DNA from: AM-1111 sp046302135
GTDB lineage: Bacteria; Bacteroidota; Bacteroidia; B-17B0; Aurantibacillaceae
Assembly (NCBI GenBank): GCA_046302135.1
Contig: JBKCIQ010000149.1
Coordinates: forward strand, 1-21,253
Length of the DNA: 21,253 bases
Direction of reading: 5' to 3'
Below, piece by piece: positions 6,362 to 14,692 of the stretch. Numbering within the stretch: the first letter of the stretch is position 1; each line of letters begins with the position of its first letter. The notes under the pieces are model-generated. The model had not been told where the DNA came from and ran no database searches. It saw nothing but the letters and a program-made list of their open reading frames with translations. The translations under genes and the position numbers were made by a program.

Positions 6362-8285
6362 TTGCTGCCTTTTTACGTTTTTCTTCTTTTAAATAAATAA
6401 TACATTCAGCCATTCTACGCTCCAATGGGTCGTTTGAATTTAAGTTTGGTTCTTTATTAAATGTTTTTTGAAACTCAATAATTTTAGGCCACAATATTTT
6501 GGCTTCTTCAAAATCCATTACAATACGTGTAGCTTCAATAGTGTCTTGTATTACTTTTAACACTTTTGTTGTTACTGATTTTGAAAGTATTTCAAATGCT
6601 TTTTGGAATGGATTAACTGTATCTATTAAATCAATATTTATATCATCAATGTTTATGAATTTATCTGCCATGCGGATAAATCTTTTATCGCCTTGTTGCT
6701 CAATTTGCGCAGTTTTAACAACTGAATCGACAATAACATATTGACGAACTTCTTCTAATTCTTCGGGTGATAATTCGGGATATTTTACTTGAATGATTTT
6801 AGGTATTAATACTTTATTAATTACTTCTGCATCAATATTACCTGGCATTGCTTTTTGCATTGCTGAGTCTTGTAATATTTTTGCTTTTAAATCATTTAAG
6901 TCTTGTTCTATAATATCTTTTACTCTTGCTGATGTTGGTGTTTTTAAACCTCTTACTTTTATTACACCTGGCTCTTCAGTATCATCTCCTATTACTTTTG
7001 TTTTAAATTTAAAGTTTGGTGCTAATACTTGTTCCATTAACAGCGAAGCTGTAATGGCTTTTAGCATATCATTTACTGCTGTTTTTACCTTATCATCAGC
7101 CGCATCGGGTTGAGCAATTAAATTAGTAAACTGTGCATGGGTTTTGTTATCACTATCACGTGTGCAACGCCCTATAATTTGAATTATTTCAGTTAATGAA
7201 CCTCTGTAACCAACTGTTAAAGCATGTTCGCAATAGGGCCAATCAAAGCCCTCTTTTGCCATGCCTAAAGCAATGATTAAATCCATATCATCTACTGATT
7301 TAATACCACGCAAGTAGTTTTGAATTTTATCTCTGTCTTTTTGGTTATCGTTTACTAAGTCTGCAACTTTTATTATTATACCATCTTTATGGCGTTTAAC
7401 AAAAATAACACCTGTTTCAGAATCAACTTTTGTTACCTCTCCAATGGCATCAATAATAAAATCTACCTCGCTGTGTTTATCTTTTGTTGATTCGCCGGAA
7501 TTTACATTAGGTATGTGTAAGATTGTTTTTTTATCAGTATCTAATACTTCTAAAATTGCTGTTGTATATTTACCTTGATAAAAATGATAACCAATACCTA
7601 GTGATTTTAAATGTTTATACCCATTTAATTGCTCGAAATAATTGTAGGTTACTTTAGTAAAACGTGCTTCATCTTCGGGAGATAAAACTGGTGTGCTATC
7701 GCCTCGAAAGTATGAACCTGTCATAGCTACAATATGCGCTGTAGAATTTTGCATGATGCCTTTTAACAACTCTCCTAAACGGTTATCACCATCAGCTGAA
7801 ACGTGGTGAAATTCATCTATTGCTAAAAGGGTATTATTAAAAACAATTTCATCTAATTGTTCTACGGCAAAGCGAAGCGTGGCGTGTGTACAAATTAAAA
7901 TACGTTCATCATTAGCCATAAAGTTTTTAAATGCCTGCACTTTACTGCTGCTACCATCAGAACCTGGGGTACATAAATTGTACATATCATTTGGCTCCCA
8001 ATTAGAGAAAAAACCAAAGTCTTTTAAATTAGTTGTGCCGAATGAACCACCAATAGATTTTTCGGGAACTGCAACTATTACCTTTTTTAAACCTTGATTA
8101 ACTAATTTATCTAAAGCAATAAACATTAATGCTCTTGATTTACCAGATGCGGGGGGGGCTTTTAATAATAAATATTTTGCATCGCGTGCTTGGTATGCTT
8201 TTTCTTGCATTTCGCGCATGCCATATTTATTGGTTGATGAGCTTTGCCCTGTTTGGCCATAAGTTACTTGTACTATATCGGGCAT
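6348..8285 (-). CDS. SF2 (DEAD/DEAH-type) helicase of the defence module, 645 aa
   Basis: An ATP-driven nucleic-acid translocase of superfamily 2, like the motor subunits of restriction systems. Walker A is APPASGKS (43-50), motif II DEFHH (157-161), motif III TGS (189-191), motif V GMAKEGFDWP (341-350) and motif VI QIIGRCTRD (369-377). About 230 residues follow the motor, ending in a short helical segment (about 613-642) that resembles residues 41-79 of the GIY-YIG protein. There is no nuclease motif of its own. The 3' end overlaps the nuclease gene by 14 bp. The codons for A43-P44-P45 form a run of eight C, odd in an AT-rich gene and able to slip. The start is the first ATG, 110 bp after the AlbA_2 gene. 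Confidence 0.93.
   Translation of the reverse strand: MPDIVQVTYGQTGQSSSTNKYGMREMQEKAYQARDAKYLLLKAPPASGKSRALMFIALDKLVNQGLKKVIVAVPEKSIGGSFGTTNLKDFGFFSNWEPNDMYNLCTPGSDGSSSKVQAFKNFMANDERILICTHATLRFAVEQLDEIVFNNTLLAIDEFHHVSADGDNRLGELLKGIMQNSTAHIVAMTGSYFRGDSTPVLSPEDEARFTKVTYNYFEQLNGYKHLKSLGIGYHFYQGKYTTAILEVLDTDKKTILHIPNVNSGESTKDKHSEVDFIIDAIGEVTKVDSETGVIFVKRHKDGIIIKVADLVNDNQKDRDKIQNYLRGIKSVDDMDLIIALGMAKEGFDWPYCEHALTVGYRGSLTEIIQIIGRCTRDSDNKTHAQFTNLIAQPDAADDKVKTAVNDMLKAITASLLMEQVLAPNFKFKTKVIGDDTEEPGVIKVRGLKTPTSARVKDIIEQDLNDLKAKILQDSAMQKAMPGNIDAEVINKVLIPKIIQVKYPELSPEELEEVRQYVIVDSVVKTAQIEQQGDKRFIRMADKFINIDDINIDLIDTVNPFQKAFEILSKSVTTKVLKVIQDTIEATRIVMDFEEAKILWPKIIEFQKTFNKEPNLNSNDPLERRMAECIIYLKEEKRKKAANANG
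8151..8158. repeat. G8/C8 homopolymer inside the helicase Walker A codons
   Basis: Eight consecutive G on the + strand (C on the coding strand) encode the end of A43, P44 and P45, directly before the S-G-K-S of Walker A. Gain or loss of one base would shift the frame near residue 45 and remove the whole motor. Confidence 0.8.
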
Positions 8286-8395
8286 ATATTTATCCTTTTT
8301 ATAAGTTATTAATAATTAGTTAATTACTGTATTTTACGAGTTGTATTTTAGTTGAAAAATACCCAAAGTTCATCTAAAGTTCATCTAAAGTTTAT
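8286..8395 (-). promoter_or_regulatory. Spacer between AlbA_2 and helicase genes, possible second promoter
   Basis: This 110-bp AT-rich gap is the only real break in the defence operon. It carries most of the 11-bp tandem repeats at 8365-8413 and no terminator that I can see. A second promoter or a processing site for the helicase-nuclease pair is possible, but I found no clear TAnnTTTG box. Confidence 0.3.
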
Positions 8396-8413
8396 CTAAA
8401 GTTTATCTAAAGT
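8365..8413. repeat. Four 11-bp tandem repeats plus partial copy at the end of the AlbA_2 gene
   Basis: AAAGTTCATCT at 8365 and 8376, AAAGTTTATCT at 8387 and 8398, then AAAGT at 8409. The array spans the last codons and stop of the AlbA_2 gene (8396) and runs into the spacer before the helicase. Since 11 is not a multiple of 3, a change in copy number would alter the last residues. Confidence 0.85.
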
Positions 8414-10066
8414 ATTTGTGTTAGACAAACTCAAAATCCACACTGGATATCTTCCTGTTCCTTTATTCACAATTAATTTATCTTTTTTAGACAGCGCGTA
8501 AACAAGATTCCGAACCTTATTTGCTTTCTTTTTTTCATCTAAAACGCTTGGAAGAATGTCTAAAATTAAATTGTCGATATTAGCCTTTGTAGCAGAACCA
8601 TATTGTTTGATGTAATCAATAATCATTTTTTTATAATGGTCATCTTTAAATCCTCTATTTTTTATGTATTGCTCTTTTTCACCTGTAGCTTTAGCAACAT
8701 TTACCGAAATATGAAAATTATTTTTTCTTCCTTCAATTAATTTTTTTGACTTTAATATTACAATTTCGTTATCTGTAATTTGTTTTTGTTTCGAAACTTT
8801 ATCTAGTAATATTATTTCATTTAAGCTTAGTGTAGGCATCTGAGCTAATTTTTTAGCATAATTTACATCCAATACTTTTCCAATAATGGTTACCTGTACT
8901 CTGTTTTTAGAAAAATCATAATCTGGCAATGGGAAAAATTTATTACGCTGTATGTTAAACATCCTTTTAATACCACTACCTGTGGTATCAATCATATTTA
9001 GATTTACCATAGCATTCGCTAAAAATGGATTACGATATTGTGATTCCGGCGCATCAGCTTTAATTACATTTTCAACAGACTCAGGAATAAATGCACCTGA
9101 ATTACTAAAAACTAAAACTCCATCTTCTCGCTCCACTATATTAATTTTACCCCCTAACTTATAATCTTGATGAGCAATACAATTATTTAAGGACTCTCTA
9201 ATAATGAAAGGGTCATACTGGTCTACCTCTTCAGGAAACAAAGTGCCATTCTTTATATATCGGTATTTTAAATTTCTAATTTTTTTCAGCACTTCATTAA
9301 CTGATAAAATTAAAGGGCTACCAAAGTGCTCGTAGTCTTTTTCTAAATTGTCTTTGTCTTTTAAAATCCAAGTTATTTTACTTTGTGCAGGATTTATAAA
9401 ATGGTCGGATTCAGGTTTACCCAGTAATAATATTGCTGTGCGTGTTATTTTATCTTGTATAGTGACTTTTGTTTTGTTTAAAAACGTAGCATCATCCCAG
9501 TTACGAATTTCTGTTTCATTTTTTTTGTTTTTTTCGATGTACTGTTCTTTTGCAAAAGCTATAGCTTCTGGCATCAAATCATTTATTGTTGCATCCGAAA
9601 TAATTTGAGCCGACCAATCATTAACGCCATTTTGAATTTTAATTTTTTCCCTTTCGTTATCGTTTAATGCCCCTAAACTTTCACCGTTACGACCATAGTA
9701 ATGACCTTTCCACGAAACAGGATTGCCTTTTGGTGCAGCAGGTATTTTACATATAATCACATTTTTACCAACCTTCTCAATGCGTACCGTATCATCAAAT
9801 GATAAACGAGGGTTGGTATGCTGTGACATTTCATTTTTATATTCGTTTAATTGAGCATCATTAATTGTTGTGCCTACAATTGTTCTATCATTTTTAACGC
9901 CTAATACGAGATAGGCTGAATCTAGCCCTTTTAAATTAGCCTCATTACTTAAAGCAGAAAAATACTGACCTAATTTGTCTTTATCAAATTGAGTTTTTGC
10001 TTCTTTAAATTCTACCACTTCAGTTTCTGTAGAAAGTTGTAATAAATTTTCTAAAACTGCTTTCAT
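8396..10066 (-). CDS. Schlafen AlbA_2 domain ATP-binding protein, 556 aa
   Basis: The N-terminal domain (about 1-140) is the Schlafen AlbA_2 type, with ETEVVEFKEAK (14-24), YLVLGVKND (52-60) and YYGRNGES (123-130). Such domains bind nucleic acid and in some proteins cut RNA. A GHKL-type ATPase follows (HATPase_c_4-like), with RESLNNCIAHQDY (290-302), EDGVLVFSNSG (314-324) and GSGIKR (363-368). The last 80 residues look like a winged helix. The ATG overlaps the methyltransferase stop by 4 bp, so production is coupled to that gene. Proteins of this build are common in defence islands and also act as regulators. Here it may sense or bind foreign nucleic acid for the module, which is inference. 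The C-terminus falls in the 11-bp repeats. Confidence 0.9.
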   Translation of the reverse strand: MKAVLENLLQLSTETEVVEFKEAKTQFDKDKLGQYFSALSNEANLKGLDSAYLVLGVKNDRTIVGTTINDAQLNEYKNEMSQHTNPRLSFDDTVRIEKVGKNVIICKIPAAPKGNPVSWKGHYYGRNGESLGALNDNEREKIKIQNGVNDWSAQIISDATINDLMPEAIAFAKEQYIEKNKKNETEIRNWDDATFLNKTKVTIQDKITRTAILLLGKPESDHFINPAQSKITWILKDKDNLEKDYEHFGSPLILSVNEVLKKIRNLKYRYIKNGTLFPEEVDQYDPFIIRESLNNCIAHQDYKLGGKINIVEREDGVLVFSNSGAFIPESVENVIKADAPESQYRNPFLANAMVNLNMIDTTGSGIKRMFNIQRNKFFPLPDYDFSKNRVQVTIIGKVLDVNYAKKLAQMPTLSLNEIILLDKVSKQKQITDNEIVILKSKKLIEGRKNNFHISVNVAKATGEKEQYIKNRGFKDDHYKKMIIDYIKQYGSATKANIDNLILDILPSVLDEKKKANKVRNLVYALSKKDKLIVNKGTGRYPVWILSLSNTNTLDKL

Positions 10067-12840
10067 TTCTTCTTCGTTTTCTTTTTAGGTTTTTCTTCGG
10101 CTTCAAATAAAGTGCCTTTGTTCTTTTCTTCGGCTATCATTTGCTCGTATAATTTAAACAAGTATTCTAAACGCTCTTCGTCACTCTCAAATGGTTTGCT
10201 GCGGTAACATTGTTCTACTGCCAAATCTAATTGATGATGCGCTTCTTTTAATCCCTTTGGCATTTTATCAGGGTCGTATAATTGTGCTAATGTTTTTTCG
10301 GAATGTTTTTCTCGTTCTTCTAAAATACGATAAGTATGTTTCTCTAATTCCTTTTTTTGAGATTCGCTAATTTCTGGAAATGGAAATGTATTATAACTTA
10401 ACGCAGATAAGTATCTAATATCGCCTCTGAGTTTACCAGAAGTAAGCCTTACCCAAAGAGTATGAATCTTCGAACTAATAATTGCAAAGACAAAAGGCTC
10501 TGAATCATAAATAGCAGCAGCAGAACTAAGAATTATATATTCTGAAGGAAGTATACCAAACGGAATATATTCTCTTCTACTCGATGATACTATTGGGATT
10601 ATAATTAGTGATTTCTTTGCAGTATGTGTATATCTAAATTGATGCGGCCTATTTAATAAACCTCTTGCTACTTCACCACCAGTAGACCTAAATTTTTTAA
10701 TCTTTTCAAGTCGTTCAACTATTGGTTGAATTTTTAAAGCATCTTTTAATTTGTCATTTTCAATCCACAAACACCATCTTTCAATACCATTAATAAATTC
10801 ATTTGCACCAGTAACTTTACGAATAAAAGGTTTACTATTTGGATATTTTATAATTAGCTCTTCTTTTTCGATTGGAGTAAGCATTAAATTTCCATTTTCA
10901 TATGGGCTGTTACCAGTAATCATGGTTGGTAATTTAGAAATCGAAGTAAGTTTTTTTGTAATATAAACTTCAGAGCCCGCAGTTAAGTATCCATTTATGG
11001 CAGATACTTGCTTCTTTAGCTTATTTGTGAAAAAATATTTTTTCTCACTGCTATTCTTTCTAATACCAATTATAGTGCAAGTAACACCCGCTTTACTTTT
11101 TGCGTTATTTGCCCAATTAAATGGAGAGTAAGCAAAATAGATTTCATTATTCATTTTAGAGACCAATGGCCACATTTGCTCTACTTGTGCGCCTTCACAA
11201 ATAGAACTTGTTGTTACAAAAGCAAATTTTGAATTATCATCTATGTACTTTGACGCAAGTAAAAACCAACAAGCAATGTAGTCTAATTCTTTGTAATTTT
11301 TATAACCTTCAAATGTCAAATCAATATCCATTTTTTGTTCATGTGACTGCCCTTTACCTCCCAAATATGGGGGATTCCCTAAAATGTAAATTTCATCATC
11401 TTGTTTTTTAGGACAAACTTCTTCCCAGTTTAAACGACAGGCATTACCTTGAACTATATTACCACCTGCTTGTAATGGTAGTGTTGGATTTGCTGAACCA
11501 AACACCTCTTTAAACTTTTGGTTCATTTGATGTTGCGCCAACCAAAGGGAAAGGATGGCAATTTCGTGCGCAAAATCATCTAACTCAATACCATAAAAGT
11601 TTTGTAATTCGATTACCGAAAATAAACTTGGTTGGTATGATGCAGCAATAGTTAATTGTGCTTTTGGAATTAACTCTAATTGGTAAGGTTCGAAACCAGT
11701 TGCTGCACGTTGCAATAATTGCAATTGTTGCAATATTTTAATTTCGAGTAAGCGTAATTCTTTATAGGCAATAATTAAAAAGTTACCGCTACCACAGGCA
11801 GGGTCGAAAATTTTTATTTTTGATATGCGTAGCAACAATGCTTGTAATTTGCGAGGTTCGTTTTTGCTTGCTTCAAATTCTTCATACAAATCATTTAAAA
11901 ACAATGGCTCAATTACCTTCATGATATTTGGTACTGAGGTATAGTGCATACCCATACCACCACGATGTTCGGGCGTTACTACCGCCTGAATCATTGAACC
12001 AAAAATATCGGGATTAATAGCGGACCAATCTAAATCGCCATTATCAATTAATGCTTGCCTACTTTTACGAGAAAAAAAAGGAACAGGGTGTAAACCTCTA
12101 AATAAACCACCGTTAACATAAGGAAATGCCTCGAAATGCGCAGGGAGGTTTTTTCTTAATTTTGGTTCTAAATTTAAAACAACAAATAGATTATCAAGGT
12201 AAGTGTGTAAATCGCTACCATCTTGTTGTGTGTGGGATTCAACGCTATTCGTAAATAATCCCTTTGTATGAAATATGCCAGTATCTTCAGCAAAAAAACA
12301 AAATAATAAACGAGATAAAAACACATTTAGACTATGAATGTCTTCAACTGTTTTTGTTTCATTATCCTTTTTAATCTCATCAAAAAGCTTTGCCATTTTT
12401 TCGGCTGCTTTTACATCCGCAGGATTTTCGATTTGCAATTGCGCTTTTTCCATGCCTGCCCAAGGCAAAAAGAATGCGTAATGTTTAGCTATTTCTAAAA
12501 TCTCAATATCTAACGAATCTTGTGTTTTTGTGTCGATAGCTAATAACCTTTTGTAATCGGTTACAATAATAAAACGAGGGTCGTGTTTTATTGATGCCGA
12601 ATTGTTTTTAATAGTATCAATAACCGAATACAATTCTTCGCTTTCTACTTCTTTAAAAAATAGTTTTTTCTTCCAAGCAATTTCGCCATTAACTTTTGAA
12701 AGATTTAACCCACCTGTTTGCAACCGCTTAATGGATGCTTTAGGCATACCATAAGCCAATAATAATTCATAAATAAAATTAGACTGATTAAAATCTTTAA
12801 CCAATTTTTGAATGTTATTATCTATTTGGGTGAGGTTCAT
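10063..12840 (-). CDS. MmeI-like class I SAM-dependent DNA methyltransferase lacking the nuclease motif, 925 aa
   Basis: The domain order matches the MmeI family: N-terminal domain (1-170), helical spacer with RLLFCFFAEDTGIF (177-190) and NGGLF (243-247), methyltransferase core with motif I DPACGSGNF (346-354), YGIELDD (416-422) and motif IV NPPY (489-492), then a target-recognition region (about 600-850) and a charged tail. NPPY points to N6-adenine methylation. In true MmeI enzymes the N-terminal domain has a D-x9-E-x-K nuclease site. Here the matching strand reads KLFFKEVES (59-67) with no E-x-K, so cleavage is probably lost. It is the first enzyme of the module and overlaps the AlbA_2 gene by 4 bp. 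The last residues are a lysine-rich tail (KPKKKTKKK). Confidence 0.92.
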   Translation of the reverse strand: MNLTQIDNNIQKLVKDFNQSNFIYELLLAYGMPKASIKRLQTGGLNLSKVNGEIAWKKKLFFKEVESEELYSVIDTIKNNSASIKHDPRFIIVTDYKRLLAIDTKTQDSLDIEILEIAKHYAFFLPWAGMEKAQLQIENPADVKAAEKMAKLFDEIKKDNETKTVEDIHSLNVFLSRLLFCFFAEDTGIFHTKGLFTNSVESHTQQDGSDLHTYLDNLFVVLNLEPKLRKNLPAHFEAFPYVNGGLFRGLHPVPFFSRKSRQALIDNGDLDWSAINPDIFGSMIQAVVTPEHRGGMGMHYTSVPNIMKVIEPLFLNDLYEEFEASKNEPRKLQALLLRISKIKIFDPACGSGNFLIIAYKELRLLEIKILQQLQLLQRAATGFEPYQLELIPKAQLTIAASYQPSLFSVIELQNFYGIELDDFAHEIAILSLWLAQHQMNQKFKEVFGSANPTLPLQAGGNIVQGNACRLNWEEVCPKKQDDEIYILGNPPYLGGKGQSHEQKMDIDLTFEGYKNYKELDYIACWFLLASKYIDDNSKFAFVTTSSICEGAQVEQMWPLVSKMNNEIYFAYSPFNWANNAKSKAGVTCTIIGIRKNSSEKKYFFTNKLKKQVSAINGYLTAGSEVYITKKLTSISKLPTMITGNSPYENGNLMLTPIEKEELIIKYPNSKPFIRKVTGANEFINGIERWCLWIENDKLKDALKIQPIVERLEKIKKFRSTGGEVARGLLNRPHQFRYTHTAKKSLIIIPIVSSSRREYIPFGILPSEYIILSSAAAIYDSEPFVFAIISSKIHTLWVRLTSGKLRGDIRYLSALSYNTFPFPEISESQKKELEKHTYRILEEREKHSEKTLAQLYDPDKMPKGLKEAHHQLDLAVEQCYRSKPFESDEERLEYLFKLYEQMIAEEKNKGTLFEAEEKPKKKTKKK

Positions 12841-13064
12841 TTTTAAATACTATGCAATTGACTTTTTATAATGTTAAGGATTTTTGAAATTAATAAAATT
12901 TAAGGAATTTAAAGTTTAAGAAATACCTTTTTTATACCATTGAAACCGATATTATGTTGATTCAAAAATTTGGATTTAAAATTCAAATAAACTTGAACTT
13001 GTAATAGGGTTAAATTAATATGCATGAGTGAATCTATTAGTTTTAATATAGGCATGATAAATAA
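12841..13064 (-). promoter_or_regulatory. Upstream region of the defence operon
   Basis: A 224-bp AT-rich gap between the end of the WYL gene and the methyltransferase start. It should hold the promoter of the four enzyme genes. I see no perfect TAnnTTTG box (nearest on the minus strand TAGTATTT, close to the start) and only a half-match, TTGAC at 12858-12862, to the palindrome found upstream of the regulator. No terminator hairpin is evident, so read-through from the regulator is possible. Confidence 0.35.
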
Positions 13065-13952
13065 CTATGTGTTTTTTTGTACTAATCGTTGAATATATCT
13101 GATAAATTCTTTTGAGCCTAGCACTTCTACTTCCTTTATAAAGCCCATTACAAAACGCCCCGGTGCTTTAAAACTTTGTACGTTTGCTTTAAAATAATAC
13201 TTGCCTGTATCTTGTATTGGCTTAATAAATGCAGCACTCATAGGGTATTCTTCTTTCAGCAATAAATAGGCTCTCATCGACATTTCTAATTCTATTTCTT
13301 TATTCAGGCTTTTACCCTGAAAACCAAAAATATCGGGTTTATAAAATTCATGCTGGGCCTCATACTGCATTGGTGTTTCTAAAACTTCTACGCTAGTCAT
13401 ACGCTCAATATTAAAATACTTGTTGAGCTTTGTTTTTATTTCAAAAGCAGAAACAGCATCGTAATTATCGGTAAAGCAAGTAGGCTCTACCAAACGATCG
13501 GAAACACTTTGACTGTTGGCAGAACTATAACCTTTTATTAAAAGCTGTTTGCCTTCAATAATTGCCACAGAAATTTGCTCTACGAATTTTGCAAGGTGTG
13601 CTTTAAACAAACTATCGGCTCCTAATTGTATTTCGCTAGATTGCTGTACTTTTTGTAAAACACTTTGTGCTAATTGGCTTTTTTTACCGGTTGATAAAAT
13701 GAGTTTTTTGAGGTAGTCTGCCTCTTGCGGTGTAAATGGAATAATGTCTATATCAGATGATGCAATAAATAGTTTGTTGTTGCTATCTTTCTCAATATTG
13801 AAACCTAAATCTTTCAACAAATCAATATAGCGATATACCGTTCTTTCTGATGTATCTAAAAATGTTTCTATACTACGGACCGATTTTGGAGGTTTTGCTT
13901 TCAGGTAATTTAATAGCTGAAAGAGCCTGTATATTCTATTCTGATTAAACAT
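13065..13952 (-). CDS. HTH-WYL transcriptional regulator of the defence module, about 295 aa
   Basis: A winged HTH at the N-terminus (SVRSIETFLDTSERTVYRYI) is followed by a WYL domain, with the ligand-binding and dimer hallmarks DRLVEP, an aromatic-rich core and NIERM. WYL proteins of this build (BrxR and CapW are known cases) repress phage-defence operons until a signal appears. An upstream ATG at 14027 would add 25 residues, but those look like an untypical hydrophobic tail. Starting at 13952 puts the HTH at the N-terminus as in the family and leaves the palindrome at 13965-13983 free as an operator 13 bp before the start. The gene has the same direction as the enzyme operon and lies 224 bp upstream of it. 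Confidence 0.9.
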   Translation of the reverse strand: MFNQNRIYRLFQLLNYLKAKPPKSVRSIETFLDTSERTVYRYIDLLKDLGFNIEKDSNNKLFIASSDIDIIPFTPQEADYLKKLILSTGKKSQLAQSVLQKVQQSSEIQLGADSLFKAHLAKFVEQISVAIIEGKQLLIKGYSSANSQSVSDRLVEPTCFTDNYDAVSAFEIKTKLNKYFNIERMTSVEVLETPMQYEAQHEFYKPDIFGFQGKSLNKEIELEMSMRAYLLLKEEYPMSAAFIKPIQDTGKYYFKANVQSFKAPGRFVMGFIKEVEVLGSKEFIRYIQRLVQKNT

Positions 13953-13964
13953 ATTTATAAATAT

Positions 13965-13983
13965 TTTGACAAATAAAGTCAAA
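13965..13983. promoter_or_regulatory. Palindromic operator candidate for the WYL regulator
   Basis: TTTGAC, seven bases, GTCAAA: a perfect 6-7-6 inverted repeat placed 13-31 bp before the likely start of the WYL gene and 84 bp before the divergent gene at 14067. Size and place fit a site for a dimeric HTH-WYL repressor acting on itself and perhaps on the divergent gene. Confidence 0.6.
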
Positions 13984-14066
13984 TGAAATAAGCTATACAA
14001 GCGATTGACCTTACTTGGCAAAAACATTGAGTTAATTTGCCTAATTAATCACATAAAACATTAATC

Positions 14067-14594
14067 ATGAACATTAAATTTATTATTGCTTTGTTTTTTA
14101 CAATAACTGTTTCTACAGTATTTGGACAAGAAATTAAATATGCTGATTTAGCAACAGCACAGCGAGGAGAATTTACATCTTATGTAGGAAGCGATGGAGC
14201 GGTTTATAAAATTGGTGACCGTGTTAAAATTGGTGTGCCTTCATCCAATAAAACATTTGCTTTTATTACAGAGGGAGATGGGTTTCTTATACCAATTACA
14301 AATTTAACTGCATCATTTAGTGGAACCGAAACGGAAATAAAAAAGATTTTTGTAGTTGGTAACAAACGCATGGGTTATACTGTTTCTTTTAGAACAAAAG
14401 GAGTAACTGGCTTATCTAATTATACGATACAATTTGAAAATGCCTTATCAACAGGCGAAGTAAAAGGTTTTGGACTAACGAGCGATGATGCATTGCAACA
14501 ATTAAAAAAGGGCAAGGATAAACTAGACCTAGGTTTAATAACACAAGAGGAATATGATAAGTTAAAGGAGGAATTAACAAAGTATATTAAGTAA
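14067..14594 (+). CDS. Secreted protein with SHOCT-type C-terminus, 175 aa
   Basis: The N-terminus is a clear Sec signal peptide: MNIK, a hydrophobic core IIALFFTITVSTV, then cleavage probably near FG|Q at residue 20-21. The mature part is beta-rich with no recognised fold until the last 35 residues. Those read ALQQLKKGKDKLDLGLITQEEYDKLKEEL and match the SHOCT (short C-terminal) pattern, in which G-x-I-T-x-E-E-[FY] joins two helices and often mediates oligomerisation. It should act in the periplasm or outside the inner membrane. It is divergent from the WYL regulator and shares its control region, which also has a TTAATTTG box at 14032-14039. Whether it belongs to the defence module or is a passenger is open. 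Confidence 0.82.
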   Translation: MNIKFIIALFFTITVSTVFGQEIKYADLATAQRGEFTSYVGSDGAVYKIGDRVKIGVPSSNKTFAFITEGDGFLIPITNLTASFSGTETEIKKIFVVGNKRMGYTVSFRTKGVTGLSNYTIQFENALSTGEVKGFGLTSDDALQQLKKGKDKLDLGLITQEEYDKLKEELTKYIK

Positions 14595-14664
14595 TTTCAA
14601 TTTTACATTAGCATAAAACCTACCAATGCTTTTTACTAATATCCTACCAACATAATTAATCTTA

Positions 14665-14691
14665 TTGCAAAGGTTGCAAAGGTTGCAAAGT
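14665..14691. repeat. Three 9-bp tandem repeats TTGCAAAG[GT] next to the primase gene
   Basis: TTGCAAAGG at 14665 and 14674 and TTGCAAAGT at 14683 lie directly after the primase-helicase stop. Related 9-bp units occur inside the same gene at 16056-16082. They could be iterons bound by the replication protein. Confidence 0.7.
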
Positions 14692-14692
14692 G

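Noticed and set aside
13953..14027. 25-residue N-terminal extension of the WYL regulator
   Set aside because: It would put a hydrophobic tail before the HTH and translate the palindrome; the start at 13952 fits the family better.
5162..14027. BREX, DISARM, type I or type III restriction
   Set aside because: None of their signature genes (PglZ, BrxC, DrmA/B, HsdS, Mod/Res pair) is present; only general parts such as a methylase and a helicase are shared.
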